From Acidihalobacter yilgarnensis (GTDB taxonomy: Bacteria > Pseudomonadota > Gammaproteobacteria > DSM-5130 > Acidihalobacteraceae): 64,000 nt of DNA. The notes beneath the pieces are model-generated. The model was not told the origin of the DNA and ran no database searches. It worked only from the letters and a program-made list of their open reading frames with translations. Made by a program: the position numbers and the translations under genes. Of the stretch, positions 9,789 through 20,753 are shown piece after piece (the stretch's first letter is position 1; every line of letters starts with the position of its first letter). Where the stretch lies: the NCBI RefSeq assembly GCF_001753245.1, contig NZ_CP017415.1, positions 1,950,501-2,014,500 on the forward strand. The letters run 5' to 3'.

Positions 9789-10286
9789 TTACTCGGCGGC
9801 CGGAATGAGCGGTTCGGCAATCGCATTTCGTTCAGCCGAAAAGCTATGCCCTTGCCCCAGGCAATAGTGCAGCCAACGATTGAGAAAGCGATTCGCCGAC
9901 CAGCGCACGCGCAACTCGCCCGCACCACCCGCGCGGCTGAAGGCTTGATGGTCGACCGCCCCGTTTCGATGTGCCAGGAGCACCTCGGCCTGGCGAGCAT
10001 CGTGATAGATGCGCACGCTGAGCGATGGCGTGGTGGCCTCGCCATCGGATGCCACGTCGAATCGGTGCGTCAGCTCAAGGCTACTGGTGTAGCGTGTATG
10101 CTCGATCACGCTCAGATACAGGCGCGGCGCGCCATCTGGATACGACACCCGCAATTCGCCCTGCGCCGGCAGCTGTGGGCACAAGCGCCGGAGGGCGATG
10201 TAATTTTGCTCATAGAGCTCCATCAGCGATGCAAAACTACGCGGCGCGCTGAAGAGATGCCCAGGGTATCGTCGCTGGATGAACAT
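9789..10286 (-). CDS. DUF1249 family protein
   Basis: About 165 residues, resembling the DUF1249 family of small soluble gammaproteobacterial proteins of unknown function. The N-terminal segment SFASLMELYEQNYIALRRL is the characteristic part. The rest is predicted beta-rich with many Arg and Tyr. The frame opens upstream with a TTG, but the ATG at 10286 is the more natural start. It is transcribed away from pgm. No function is proposed. Confidence 0.7.
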   Translation of the reverse strand: MFIQRRYPGHLFSAPRSFASLMELYEQNYIALRRLCPQLPAQGELRVSYPDGAPRLYLSVIEHTRYTSSLELTHRFDVASDGEATTPSLSVRIYHDARQAEVLLAHRNGAVDHQAFSRAGGAGELRVRWSANRFLNRWLHYCLGQGHSFSAERNAIAEPLIPAAE

Positions 10287-10362
10287 GGGCCGAGAATAGC
10301 ACAGGGACAATCGCGCACGGATTTGCTAACGTCCTCATAGCCTCTCCCCACGGATCGGGTAA

Positions 10363-11997
<1,635 letters not shown>

Positions 11998-12005
11998 ACG
12001 GTGAC

Positions 12006-12022
12006 GGCCGGCGTGGCCGGCC
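12006..12022. terminator. Hairpin between convergent pgm and NifU-type gene
   Basis: GGCCGGC-GTG-GCCGGCC is a perfect 7-bp GC stem between two converging genes. There is no T-tract, so it is at best an imperfect or Rho-assisted terminator. Confidence 0.4.
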
Positions 12023-12043
12023 ACTGCGAGTTGGCGACCGAGG

Positions 12044-12478
12044 CTAGAAAAGATTGGATACGCGGGCCACACCGGGCACTCGACTTCTGACCAGCCGTTC
12101 GACGACGTTCTTCAGATCCAGAGTGGCTCGCGGACACCCCACACAGGCGCCCTTCAGGCGCACTCGCACCGTGCGATCCTGCAAGTCGACGAACTCGATG
12201 TCGCCACCGTCCTGCATCAGGATGCCGCGCGCGGCCTCGATCGCTTCGCGAACGGCATCGAGGTCAATCGGCCCGGTGGCCACAAGTCCATCGGCTTGTG
12301 CGCGTGCAGCCTGGGTTTGCACACGATCGATACGCAGTGCCAGCTCGGGATCGATTGCCTCGATGGCATCCAATTCATCTTCGCTGTAATGATGATCGGT
12401 GTCTTCGCTGAGCAGCTTGTCCAGCGCGCCCTGAGTCGACACCAGATCCATGCGCTTGAGGGAGAACTCAGTCGTCAT
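12044..12478 (-). CDS. NifU C-terminal domain protein (Fe-S carrier, NfuA-like)
   Basis: Probable Fe-S cluster carrier. The protein is 144 residues. The last 80 or so form a NifU C-terminal (Nfu) domain with the cluster-binding CxxC in KGACVGCPRA and the preceding MQDGGDIEFV segment. The N-terminal half is acidic and not recognisable, and it lacks the A-type domain of E. coli NfuA, so the name nfuA is not given. The frame is open to 12613, but the ATG at 12478 is chosen because it overlaps the ygfX stop in the compact way seen across this operon. Its place at the end of sdhCDAB-sdhE-ygfX suggests a role in supplying clusters to SdhB. Confidence 0.85.
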   Translation of the reverse strand: MTTEFSLKRMDLVSTQGALDKLLSEDTDHHYSEDELDAIEAIDPELALRIDRVQTQAARAQADGLVATGPIDLDAVREAIEAARGILMQDGGDIEFVDLQDRTVRVRLKGACVGCPRATLDLKNVVERLVRSRVPGVARVSNLF

Positions 12479-12935
12479 GCTTGTCGTTTTGTCCGAGATG
12501 TTCGGCGCGGAGACGCGCGCGCAAGCGTCTAAGGGCATCTTTTTCGAGGGAATCCTGCAGCAATACCACCGCTCGTCGTCCGCCGCCATCGAGTAGACGC
12601 AGACTGAGCACAACTACGCGAGCATGCACGTAGCAGTCAGGTGCCAGCCGCGCGCGATGCTCCTGCCCCAAGCCGTCCCACACGCGCCAACCGCCAGAGA
12701 CTTCCCACACCAGGCGTAGCAGGCTCCGCCGGGTGTTGAGCAGGACATACAGGCGTAGATTGCGGTACAAACTCCAAGCAAGCAGCAAGCCGAGAAAGAC
12801 CAGGCTCCAAGCGGGGAGATTCAGATAAGGCAACACGGCGGCGGCCGTGATGTGCAACAGGACAAAAAAACCCGCTAGCTGCCGCGAGGGCTTAGGTTGC
12901 AGATACAACGGCTCCACGGATCTGGGTGACGACAT
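12468..12935 (-). CDS. YgfX/CptA family membrane protein
   Basis: Small inner-membrane protein found beside sdhE in many gammaproteobacteria. It has about 155 residues, with two adjacent hydrophobic helices (about 20-60) followed by a soluble basic domain with conserved Trp residues. The frame opens with a TTG at 12941; the ATG at 12935 is preferred. The start overlaps the sdhE gene by about 44 bp, indicating tight translational linkage. E. coli YgfX has been described both as a partner of SdhE and as a cytoskeleton-targeting toxin. The sequence here cannot distinguish these. Confidence 0.75.
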   Translation of the reverse strand: MSSPRSVEPLYLQPKPSRQLAGFFVLLHITAAAVLPYLNLPAWSLVFLGLLLAWSLYRNLRLYVLLNTRRSLLRLVWEVSGGWRVWDGLGQEHRARLAPDCYVHARVVVLSLRLLDGGGRRAVVLLQDSLEKDALRRLRARLRAEHLGQNDKHDD

Positions 12936-13140
12936 GCGCAATTCCAGGGTCTGTAGGGGCCATCCGGCCCATCAGGATGTCCAACAATACCTGATCAGGA
13001 TACTCCAGTAAGTGCTCAAACGCTAAGCGCTCCGCAGCATCCAGACTGGCAAGCCGGTTGTCCACGAATGGCCCGAGGAGCAGGTCGAGCTCAAGCATGC
13101 CCCGCCGACAGTGCCAACGCAGGCGACCATCCGTGGTCAC
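12892..13140 (-). CDS. sdhE: SdhE, FAD assembly factor for succinate dehydrogenase
   Basis: Promotes covalent attachment of FAD to SdhA. The protein is 82 residues and contains the family signature RRGMLELDLLL (consensus RGxxE) near the N-terminus and the small all-helical body typical of the Sdh5/SdhE fold. It uses a GTG start at 13140, one base after the sdhB stop, so it is in the succinate dehydrogenase operon. Its target SdhA is encoded two genes upstream. Confidence 0.92.
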   Translation of the reverse strand: MTTDGRLRWHCRRGMLELDLLLGPFVDNRLASLDAAERLAFEHLLEYPDQVLLDILMGRMAPTDPGIAHVVTQIRGAVVSAT

Positions 13141-13141
13141 C

Positions 13142-13843
13142 TCAGATCGACCGTTTGAGCATGGCGTGCTTGATCTGTCCGATCGCGCGGGTGGGGTTGA
13201 GCCCCTTGGGGCAGACCTGTACGCAATTCATGATGCTATGGCAGCGATAAAGCTTGTAGGCATCGTCCAACTGAGTCAGTCGCTCGTCGGTGGCTTGGTC
13301 GCGGCTATCCAGCACGAAGCGCGCCGATTGCAGCAACGCGGCCGGGCCCAGGAATCGCTCCGGGTTCCACCAGTACGAGGGGCAAGCAGCGGAACAGCAA
13401 CCACAAAGCACGCACTCGTAAAGACCATCGAGCTTGGCTCTTTGCTCCGGCGTTTGCAGGAACTCGACCTCAGGCTCCGGATCGGTCAGCTTAAGATAAG
13501 GCTCGGTCGCGCGGTATTGATTGTAGAAATTGCCCATGTCCACAATCAGGTCTCGCACCACGGGCATGCCGGGCAGCGGTCGGATCTCGATCGGCTGTTT
13601 GAGGCCGGCGACCTGGGTGATGCAAGCCAGGCCGTTCGTACCGTTGATATTCATTCCGTCCGAACCACATACGCCTTCCTGACAGGAACGCCGGAAACTC
13701 AAAGTTTCGTCCTGCTCCTTGAGCTTAAGCAGGGCACCCAGCAGCATCATGCCCGGTTCGATGTGCTCATCCGCCAACTCAAAGGCCTGCATGTGCGGGG
13801 CGGCAGCCCCCTCCGGGTCGTAACGATAGATCGAAAACAACAT
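13142..13843 (-). CDS. sdhB: Succinate dehydrogenase iron-sulfur subunit
   Basis: Carries electrons from SdhA flavin to quinone through three Fe-S clusters at the inner face of the cytoplasmic membrane. The protein is 233 residues. The N-terminal ferredoxin domain has the [2Fe-2S] cysteines in RRSCQEGVCGSDG and the later LAC. The C-terminal domain has CVLCGCCSAACPSYWW and CHSIMNCVQVCPKGL for the [4Fe-4S] and [3Fe-4S] clusters. The quinone-site Trp is present in the WW. Its start codon shares a base with the sdhA stop region. Confidence 0.97.
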   Translation of the reverse strand: MLFSIYRYDPEGAAAPHMQAFELADEHIEPGMMLLGALLKLKEQDETLSFRRSCQEGVCGSDGMNINGTNGLACITQVAGLKQPIEIRPLPGMPVVRDLIVDMGNFYNQYRATEPYLKLTDPEPEVEFLQTPEQRAKLDGLYECVLCGCCSAACPSYWWNPERFLGPAALLQSARFVLDSRDQATDERLTQLDDAYKLYRCHSIMNCVQVCPKGLNPTRAIGQIKHAMLKRSI

Positions 13844-15606
13844 CAGTAGACCCTCTCCACCGGGGGAAACGATTCGACGGTCAGCGGCCGGGTACGTACC
13901 GGCTTGTAGTCCAGAGTGTCATTGCCGAGGAAATACAGGCTGTGGCGCATCCAGCGATTATCGTCACGCTTGGGATGATCCACCCGACTGTGTGCCCCAC
14001 GGCTTTCGGTGCGTGCCAGCGCCGAGCGAGCGACCGCCTGTGCGCAGGCGACGAGGTTTTCGGTCTCAAGCGCCTCGACGCGGGCAGTATTGAAGATACG
14101 GCTATGATCCCGCAGGCAGGCCGATTCAAGCCGTTCGGCGACCGCCTTGACCTGCTGCACCCCCTCGGCAAGCACGCCTTCCTCGCGGAACACGCCCACA
14201 TGATCTTCCATGACTTGCTTTAGGGCTTGGCGCACTTGTTCCGGCGTTTCGCCATCGCCACGGCGATCCCAACGCGTGAGCCGCGCCATGGCCGCTGCGA
14301 CGCTATCTTCGTCCATCGGACGGTGGTAACGGTTTTCGGCCAGATATTCAATGATGTGGTTCGCCGCCGCTCGCCCGAACACCAAGATATCCAGCAGCGA
14401 GTTACCACCCAGGCGATTGGCGCCGTGCACAGAGACACAGGCACACTCGCCTGCCGCGTACAGACCCGGCACCGGCTCTTCTGGGGTATCGCGCACCGGC
14501 GTCACCACCTGACCGAAGCGGTTCGTCGGAATGCCGCCCATTGTGTAATGTGCGGTGGGATAGACCGGAATGGCCTGCTCGGCCGGATCGAGATGCAGGA
14601 AGGTCAGGCACATATCGCGAATGCCCGGCAACCGGCTCTTGACCACGTCTGCACCGAGGTGATCCACCTTGAGCAAGCAATAATCCTTGCGCGGACCGCA
14701 ACCACGACCCTCCTTAACTTCGGTATAGATCGCCCGACTGACCACATCGCGCGACGCCAGATCTCTGGCATTCGGCGCATAGCGCTCCATGAAGCGTTCA
14801 CCCTCACTATTCACGAGATAGCCGCCCTCGCCACGCGCGGCCTCGGTGATGAGCATGCCGCGCCCGGCGATGCCGGTCGGGTGGAACTGGATGAATTCCA
14901 TATCTTGCAAGGGAACGCCTGCGCGTAACGCCATCGCCATACCGTCGCCGGTGTTGATCAACGCATTGGTGTTGGTCCGGTAAAGTTGAGCGACGCCGCC
15001 GGTGGCCAGCAGCGTGGTCTTGGCTTCAATCAGGATCGGCTCGCCAGTCTCGATGGAAAAGGCCAGCACACCCAACACGAAACCATCGGCATCCTTAATC
15101 AGGTCGACGGTGAAATATTCGTCGAAAAAATGCGTCTTGGCGCGGATATTCTGCTGATAGAGGCTATGCAGGATCGCATGGCCGGTACGATCAGCAGCGG
15201 CGCAAGTCCGCACCGCCTGTTCCTTGCCGAAATGGCGGCTCTGACCACCGAAGGCACGCTGATAGATAGTGCCGTCCTCAAGTCGGGAGAACGGCACGCC
15301 GTAGTGATCCAGTTCATAGACCACCTTGGGTGCCGCGCGGCACATGAATTCGATGGCATCCTGATCGCCCAGATAATCACTACCCTTGACGGTGTCGAAC
15401 ATGTGCCAATGCCAATCGTCAGACACGACATTGGCCAGTGCGGCGTTCACACCACCTTGCGCCGCCACGGTATGCGAGCGCGTGGGGAAGACCTTGGAAA
15501 CCACGGCGACATTCGCATCCGCCCTCGCAAGCTGGAGTGCGGCGCGCAAGCCAGCGCCACCCGCGCCCACGATCAGGGCATCAAATTTTCTTCTTGTCAG
15601 TTTCAT
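13843..15606 (-). CDS. sdhA: Succinate dehydrogenase flavoprotein subunit
   Basis: Oxidises succinate to fumarate in the TCA cycle. The protein is 587 residues, standard length. It begins with the dinucleotide-binding motif [13 protein letters not shown] and has [15 protein letters not shown], whose His carries the covalent FAD. FHPTGI and the Rxxxx[11 protein letters not shown] segments of the substrate and FAD sites are present, and the C-terminal helical domain ends in VERVY. Its start overlaps the sdhD stop by four bases (ATGA). The complex-II operon order C-D-A-B is conventional. Confidence 0.98.
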   Translation of the reverse strand: MKLTRRKFDALIVGAGGAGLRAALQLARADANVAVVSKVFPTRSHTVAAQGGVNAALANVVSDDWHWHMFDTVKGSDYLGDQDAIEFMCRAAPKVVYELDHYGVPFSRLEDGTIYQRAFGGQSRHFGKEQAVRTCAAADRTGHAILHSLYQQNIRAKTHFFDEYFTVDLIKDADGFVLGVLAFSIETGEPILIEAKTTLLATGGVAQLYRTNTNALINTGDGMAMALRAGVPLQDMEFIQFHPTGIAGRGMLITEAARGEGGYLVNSEGERFMERYAPNARDLASRDVVSRAIYTEVKEGRGCGPRKDYCLLKVDHLGADVVKSRLPGIRDMCLTFLHLDPAEQAIPVYPTAHYTMGGIPTNRFGQVVTPVRDTPEEPVPGLYAAGECACVSVHGANRLGGNSLLDILVFGRAAANHIIEYLAENRYHRPMDEDSVAAAMARLTRWDRRGDGETPEQVRQALKQVMEDHVGVFREEGVLAEGVQQVKAVAERLESACLRDHSRIFNTARVEALETENLVACAQAVARSALARTESRGAHSRVDHPKRDDNRWMRHSLYFLGNDTLDYKPVRTRPLTVESFPPVERVY

Positions 15607-15944
15607 ATTCCACTCGCGCGTAGCAGGATGTGCGCGGCCCAGAGCCCGCAGGCCAGCAGGAACACGGCGACGGCCGCCATCAGCCCGACGCGCAGGCCGA
15701 GCGGATGGGCATAATCGACGATCACGTCACGCACGCCGACCCAGGCGTGCGCCAGCAGCATGACGATAAAAACTGCCAAGGCCAGTAAGAGCAGCGGCTG
15801 TGATAGCCAATCGTGCCATTGACCCGCATTCAGGTGCGGATGAGTTGCCAATGCGCCGATGCCAAAAATGAAGAAGCCGCCCAGATAGACGGCACTCACG
15901 CGCTGTATCAGCCAGGCCCTGAGCCCGCTCAGCCCCGATTTCAC
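15603..15944 (-). CDS. sdhD: Succinate dehydrogenase membrane anchor subunit
   Basis: One of the two membrane subunits that bind heme b and quinone. The protein is 113 residues with three hydrophobic helices. The N-terminal [13 protein letters not shown] is the conserved SdhD entry with the quinone-site Arg. [20 protein letters not shown] carries the His and the Asp-Tyr pair typical of this subunit. The frame is open further upstream, but the GTG at 15944 is chosen because it overlaps the sdhC stop (GTGA) and removes a non-homologous extension. Confidence 0.92.
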   Translation of the reverse strand: MKSGLSGLRAWLIQRVSAVYLGGFFIFGIGALATHPHLNAGQWHDWLSQPLLLLALAVFIVMLLAHAWVGVRDVIVDYAHPLGLRVGLMAAVAVFLLACGLWAAHILLRASGI

Positions 15945-16315
15945 AGATAGAACTCCAGTAGCAATGCACCGGCGATCACCAGCGCGAGCCCACCTACCCA
16001 GGCCGCACTCAGGTGACTGCTCCGCTTGTCCACACCCACATCGATGTCCATAAACAAGAATCGAATGCCGGCCAGCAGGTGGTGGCACAAACTCCATACG
16101 GCCAATAGTAGAAACGGCGCCAGCCAAGGCGAGGCCAGCCAGTCATGTGCCTTTGAAAATCCCGCGTTGCCGGAAAGGGAAAGTTCAAGCACATCCAGGG
16201 CGAAGGGAATGCCAATGAACAGGACAATACCCGAAACCCGGTGAGCGAAAGAAATCACGCCGGGTAGCGGCAGGCGTATCCTGCGCAGATCGAGGTAGAC
16301 GGGACGTGCATTCAT
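15941..16315 (-). CDS. sdhC: Succinate dehydrogenase cytochrome b556 subunit
   Basis: Membrane subunit of complex II. The protein is 124 residues starting MNARPVYLDLRRIRLPLPG, the classic SdhC opening. It has SFAHRVSG (the Ser and Arg of the quinone site) and CHHLLAGIRFLFMD, whose His is the heme b ligand. There are three membrane helices. The open frame extends 54 codons upstream, but that part is unrelated; the ATG at 16315 fits the family. It is first in the operon and divergent from ygfZ. Confidence 0.94.
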   Translation of the reverse strand: MNARPVYLDLRRIRLPLPGVISFAHRVSGIVLFIGIPFALDVLELSLSGNAGFSKAHDWLASPWLAPFLLLAVWSLCHHLLAGIRFLFMDIDVGVDKRSSHLSAAWVGGLALVIAGALLLEFYL

Positions 16316-16487
16316 CGGCGACGGTCCTTGTGATCCGGTTGGGAGGCTTCGGTCGGCTTCCCGATTGGGCAATGAGTCTAGCAGAAGAGACCCGCGTGCA
16401 AGCAAGCGCCAGACCATGGCTGACAGCGCTTCCAGCCTTGTTCTACCATAACCCCATTGAGTCCAACCCCGAGACACGGAGAACCGA

Positions 16488-17549
16488 ATGAAACCCGAGT
16501 GGAAGGCCTATCTACAAAACGACGGGGCCGAATTCGCCGACGGCGATAGCGTCGCGAGCTTCGGCAATCCCGAACGCGAGCGCCGGGTGACTATCGCGGG
16601 CAACGTGATCTGCGATCTCTCACATTACGGCCTGATCGCGGCCTACGGCGAAGACGCCACCACCTTCCTGCAGGGGCAGTTCAGCAACGATGTCCAGCTC
16701 GTCGATGCCCGTCGTAGCCAGCTGAGCAGCTATTGCACACCCAAGGGCCGCATGCTGGCGAACTTCCGCATGATCCGGCGCGAGGACACCTACTACCTGC
16801 GGCTCCCGCAGGCGCTGATGGAGCCGATGCTCAAGCGGCTGCGCATGTACGTGTTACGCAGCCGCGTGACGCTAGAGGATGCCAGCGCCAGCCTGGTCAG
16901 AATGGGCCTCTCGGGTCCGGATGCCGCCAGCTTGCTCGGCGATGCCCTGGGCACTGCACCGCCGCGGGAAATCGACGAAACCCTCACCCATGATGGCATC
17001 ACCGTGGTGCGCATCATGGGCCACCACCCACGCTACGAAATCTATGGCCTGCTCGAACCGCTTCATCTCCTCTGGAACCGGCTCAATGTGCACAGCGCCC
17101 CGGTTGGTGCCGCCTGTTGGGGTCTGCTGAACATCCTGGCCGGAGTGCCCGTCATTCAGCCGGGCACCAGCGAGGCCTTCGTCCCGCAGATGGCGAACAT
17201 GGAATTGATCGACGGCGTGAGCTTCCACAAGGGCTGCTACCCCGGCCAAGAAATCGTCGCGCGTATGCAATACCTCGGGAATCTCAAGCGCCGCATGTAT
17301 CGCGTGCACATCGATGCCGAGTCAGCAGAGCCTGGCATGGATATCGTCGATGCCGACACGCCGGACGGCAACCCCGCCGGACGGCTGGTCGAGGCCTTCC
17401 GGCACCCTGACGGTGGCCTGGAAGGATTGGCGGTACTGCAGATCAGCAGCGTCGATAACCGTACCAAACTGCGCCTGGGCCAGGGCAAGCGCGCGCATGT
17501 GACCCTGCGCGAACTCCCCTATTCCCTGGAAGTTGCCGCAACCGGCTAA
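16488..17549 (+). CDS. ygfZ: YgfZ-family folate-binding protein
   Basis: Tetrahydrofolate-binding GcvT-like protein needed for the activity of certain Fe-S enzymes such as MiaB. The protein is 353 residues. The diagnostic motif KGCYPGQEIVARMQYLGN, with its conserved Cys, is present near residue 246. N-terminal residues 25-60 show the typical LSHYGLIAAYGEDATTFLQG opening. It is transcribed divergently from sdhCDAB-sdhE, a common gammaproteobacterial neighbourhood, and complements the isc, NifU and sdhB genes nearby as part of Fe-S maintenance. Confidence 0.93.
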   Translation: MKPEWKAYLQNDGAEFADGDSVASFGNPERERRVTIAGNVICDLSHYGLIAAYGEDATTFLQGQFSNDVQLVDARRSQLSSYCTPKGRMLANFRMIRREDTYYLRLPQALMEPMLKRLRMYVLRSRVTLEDASASLVRMGLSGPDAASLLGDALGTAPPREIDETLTHDGITVVRIMGHHPRYEIYGLLEPLHLLWNRLNVHSAPVGAACWGLLNILAGVPVIQPGTSEAFVPQMANMELIDGVSFHKGCYPGQEIVARMQYLGNLKRRMYRVHIDAESAEPGMDIVDADTPDGNPAGRLVEAFRHPDGGLEGLAVLQISSVDNRTKLRLGQGKRAHVTLRELPYSLEVAATG

Positions 17550-17562
17550 AGGGGGACCTGTA

Positions 17563-17611
17563 CCCGCCGTACTGTCGCTCGGCTATGACTACGAGCGGCT
17601 ATTACGGTGGG
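17563..17611. terminator. Long inverted repeat between convergent ygfZ and lysS
   Basis: CCCGCCGTA (17563-17571) pairs with TACGGTGGG (17603-17611), with an inner GCTCG/CGAGC stem. It lies exactly between two converging stop codons. No clear T-tract is present, so termination is inferred from position only. Confidence 0.4.
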
Positions 17612-17614
17612 TGG

Positions 17615-19105
17615 CTACTCCGGCCGCATGTGCGGGAAGAGCAGCACATCGCGGATTGACGGCGCGTCGGCGAACAGCATCACCAGACGATCGATACCGA
17701 TACCTTCGCCCGCAGTCGGCGGCATGCCGTGCTCCAGAGCGCGGATGTAGTCGGCGTCGAAGTGCATCGCCTCCTCGTCTCCCGCTTCCTTTTCCGCCAC
17801 TTGGCACCTGAACCGCTCGGCTTGGTCCTCGTAATCATTAAGCTCGGAAAATCCGTTGGCCAGCTCGCGCCCGCCGACAAAAAATTCAAAACGATCGGTC
17901 ACATCGGGATTCAGGGTATTGCGTCGCGCCAGTGGCGACACCTCGGTGGGATATTCGGTGATGAAGGTCGGGTCCGACAGGCGATGTTCCACCGTCTTCT
18001 CGAAGATTTCCGTCAATACCTTGCCCGGCCCGTAGCCAGGTTTGAGCGCGATGCCCAATCCCTGCGCCAAAGCGCGTAGGCGTTCCGGGTCGTCGAGTTG
18101 CTCGATTGTGATCTCTGGATTGTAGTGCAGCACGGATTCGCGCATCGTCAGGCGTGCGAACGACTTGCCAAAATCGTAGAGCTCGCCCTGATAAGGCACC
18201 TGAGTGGTGTCCAGCAGCGCGGCGGCCATCTCGCGCAACATCGTTTCAGTCAGATCGATCAAATCCTCGTAGGTCGCATAGGCCTGATAGAACTCCAACA
18301 TGGTGAATTCGGGGTTGTGCCGAGTCGACACGCCCTCATTGCGGAAGTTTCGATTGATCTCGAACACCCGCTCGAAACCGCCCACCACCAGGCGCTTGAG
18401 ATACAGCTCGGGCGCCACGCGCAGAAACAAGGGCATGTCCAGCGCATTGTGATGCGTTACGAACGGCCGCGCGGTGGCCCCGCCAGGGATGACCTGCATC
18501 ATCGGCGTCTCGACCTCCAGGAAATCGCGCGCACTCATGAAGTCGCGAATGAACTGCACGATTCTGGAACGCAAGCGAAAGGTCGCGCGCGACGGTTCGT
18601 TCATGATCAGATCTAGGTAGCGCTGGCGATAGCGCGCTTCCTGATCGGTCAGGCCGTGAAACTTCTCGGGCAGAGGCCGCAAGGCCTTGGTCAATAGCCG
18701 AATACCGTCAACGCGTACGCTGAGCTCACCGGTCTTGGTTTTGACCAGTTGTCCCTCGACACCGAGGATGTCGCCGATATCCCAGCCCTTGAAGTCCTGA
18801 TAGACATCGCCCAGCACGTCGCGCTGCAGATACAGTTGGATGCGGCCCGACATATCGAGCAGTTGCGCGAAGCTCGCCTTGCCCATCACGCGCTTGAGCA
18901 TCATGCGACCCGCTACGCGAACGCGTAGGTTACGGGCCTCCAGCGCCTCGGCCTCGATCTCGTCGTATTCCGCATGCAGCTCGCCGGCCAAGTCATCCCG
19001 GCGGAAATCGTTGGGGAAGGCCTCCCCCGTCTCGCGCAGCCTGTCGAGTTTCTCGCGACGCTGGGCAATCAGTTTATTTTCATCGAGTTGAGAGTCATTG
19101 TTCAT
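17615..19105 (-). CDS. lysS: Lysyl-tRNA synthetase (class II)
   Basis: Charges tRNA-Lys with lysine. The protein is 496 residues. It has an N-terminal OB-fold anticodon-binding domain (about 60-150, [17 protein letters not shown]) and a class II catalytic core with motif 1 around FLEVETPMM, motif 2 [18 protein letters not shown] and motif 3 [13 protein letters not shown]. The ATG at 19105 is followed by a typical polar N-terminal helix. It lies 70 bp downstream of prfB on the same strand. The prfB-lysS pairing is common in gammaproteobacteria. A GC hairpin at 19126-19153 lies in the gap. Confidence 0.97.
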   Translation of the reverse strand: MNNDSQLDENKLIAQRREKLDRLRETGEAFPNDFRRDDLAGELHAEYDEIEAEALEARNLRVRVAGRMMLKRVMGKASFAQLLDMSGRIQLYLQRDVLGDVYQDFKGWDIGDILGVEGQLVKTKTGELSVRVDGIRLLTKALRPLPEKFHGLTDQEARYRQRYLDLIMNEPSRATFRLRSRIVQFIRDFMSARDFLEVETPMMQVIPGGATARPFVTHHNALDMPLFLRVAPELYLKRLVVGGFERVFEINRNFRNEGVSTRHNPEFTMLEFYQAYATYEDLIDLTETMLREMAAALLDTTQVPYQGELYDFGKSFARLTMRESVLHYNPEITIEQLDDPERLRALAQGLGIALKPGYGPGKVLTEIFEKTVEHRLSDPTFITEYPTEVSPLARRNTLNPDVTDRFEFFVGGRELANGFSELNDYEDQAERFRCQVAEKEAGDEEAMHFDADYIRALEHGMPPTAGEGIGIDRLVMLFADAPSIRDVLLFPHMRPE

Positions 19106-19174
19106 GTCATTGATGATCTAGTTGTCGCGCCGATCACGGCTGGCGTCGGCGCGCGATGATTGGGGTGCATTCGG

Positions 19175-20270
19175 TCACAGCCCGCTCTTGAGGGCCGCTT
19201 CGATGAAAATATCGATGCCGCCATCGAGCACCGATTGCGTATTGCCGATTTCGATATTCGTGCGTAGATCCTTGATCCGCGACTGATCCAGCACATAGGA
19301 ACGTATCTGATTACCCCAGCCGATATCCGACTTGGTATCTTCGATCGCCTGCTGCTCGGACTGCCGTTTTTGTATCTCCAGCTCATAGAGCTTGGCCTTA
19401 AGCTGCTTCATCGCGGTTGCGCGGTTTTTATGCTGCGAGCGATCGTTCTGACACTGCACCACGACGCCAGAAGGCATGTGCGTGATGCGAATCGCCGACT
19501 CTGTACGGTTGACGTGCTGTCCGCCCGCACCGCTCGCGCGGTAAGTATCAACCTTCAAATCGGCCGGATTGATCTCGATGTCGAAATCGTCGTCCACCTC
19601 GGGCGACACGAACACCGCCGCAAACGAGGTATGGCGCCGATTACCGGAATCGAAGGGTGATTTACGCACCAGACGGTGCACGCCGGTCTCGGTACGCAGC
19701 CAACCATAAGCATACTCACCCTCGAAGCGCACGGTCGCACTCTTGATGCCCGCCACTTCGCCCGGAGATACCTCGATCAGCTCCGTGGTAAACCCGCGAC
19801 GCTCGCCCCAGCGCAGATACATGCGCAGCAGCATATCCGCCCAGTCCTGCGCCTCGGTGCCGCCAGAACCCGCCTGAACGTCGAGGAAGGCATAGGCGCC
19901 ATCCATCTCGCCAGAAAACATGCGCCGAAATTCGAGCGTGCCGACGCGCGCCTCGTAGGCGTCGAGGTCCTGTTCAACCGAGGCGACCGCCTCCGTGTCC
20001 GTCTCGGCCTCGGCCAGCTCGAGCAACTCTTCCCCGTCGACAAGCCCCGCACTCAGCTCATCAATCGTTTCGACGACGGTTTCAAGCTGTGCCCGTTCCT
20101 TGCCTAAGCTTTGCGCCCGCTCCGGATTGGCCCAAACTGCTGCATCCTCGAGTTCACGACGCACTTCTTCCAGACGCTCACGCTTGACATCGACGTCAAA
20201 GATACCCCCTGAGGGCATCCAGACGCCCCCGCAGGTCACGAATCCGCTGATAGACGGGGTTGAGTTCCAT
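19175..20270 (-). CDS. prfB: Peptide chain release factor 2 (programmed +1 frameshift)
   Basis: Recognises UGA and UAA and releases the finished polypeptide. Translation begins at ATG 20270 ([13 protein letters not shown]...) and runs 24 codons to an in-frame TGA at 20196-20198. A +1 shift then continues for 340 codons to 19175, giving about 364 residues. The catalytic GGQ is in [13 protein letters not shown]. The stop-codon recognition motif expected as SPF is visible as KSPFDSG. Autoregulation is built in: low RF2 lets ribosomes shift instead of terminating. A gene caller without the shift would start at 20239 and lose the true N-terminus. Confidence 0.96.
20195..20210 (-). promoter_or_regulatory. 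RF2 programmed +1 frameshift site
   Basis: The minus strand reads AGGGGGTATCTTTGAC: an internal Shine-Dalgarno (AGGGGG), the slippery CTT codon, then TGA C. This is the classical prfB autoregulatory signal. The frames on either side join to a continuous RF2. Confidence 0.95.
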
Positions 20271-20426
20271 ACGGCATTCCCTTGAGCGAAAAACTGCGGA
20301 TTCTACAGCAACGCGCTAGGCAAGGGGATCTCGCACACCACCGGCTGGCGAGGCTTCACCGCCATGAACTTGCGCGTGTCCTGCGTGGTCTGATCGGTTC
20401 AGATACCACATCGGCCTACCACCAGC

Positions 20427-20687
20427 ATGCCCGAACCATCACCCACAGCCACCAAACAGTCAGCTCATGCCCGCTTGTGGGCGCTGCGCCACCGCTTTAT
20501 CCGCACTGCACGCATCCGCGACAGCCTGCTGGGCGGACTGGTACTCGGCAATTGGATCTTGTTGTTCGACATGCACCAGCACCTACTGCGCGCATCCTCA
20601 CCTCTGCTGGTCTGGCTGGTCTGGGCGCTCGATTACATTGTCCCGACACTATTTGCTTATCTTGGGCTGTTGGCCTTTTCCGATTAA
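20427..20687 (+). CDS. Small hypothetical membrane protein
   Basis: An 86-residue frame with a basic N-terminus and two likely membrane helices (about residues 36-50 and 58-84). It lies in an otherwise empty 480-bp gap between prfB and recJ. No good ribosome-binding site precedes the ATG and no family was recognised. Codon pattern and hydrophobicity make it plausible but unproven. Confidence 0.35.
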   Translation: MPEPSPTATKQSAHARLWALRHRFIRTARIRDSLLGGLVLGNWILLFDMHQHLLRASSPLLVWLVWALDYIVPTLFAYLGLLAFSD

Positions 20688-20753
20688 TCGAAGAAGACCG
20701 GCGAGTGTTCTGCAAGTGGCAAAGTGCGAGACGCTAGCGCCTAGGCCATATAC

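Noticed and set aside
20282-20737. 151-codon plus-strand frame between prfB and recJ
   Set aside because: His/Arg/Ser-rich composition typical of an out-of-frame reading; it overlaps the more plausible 20427 membrane-protein frame.
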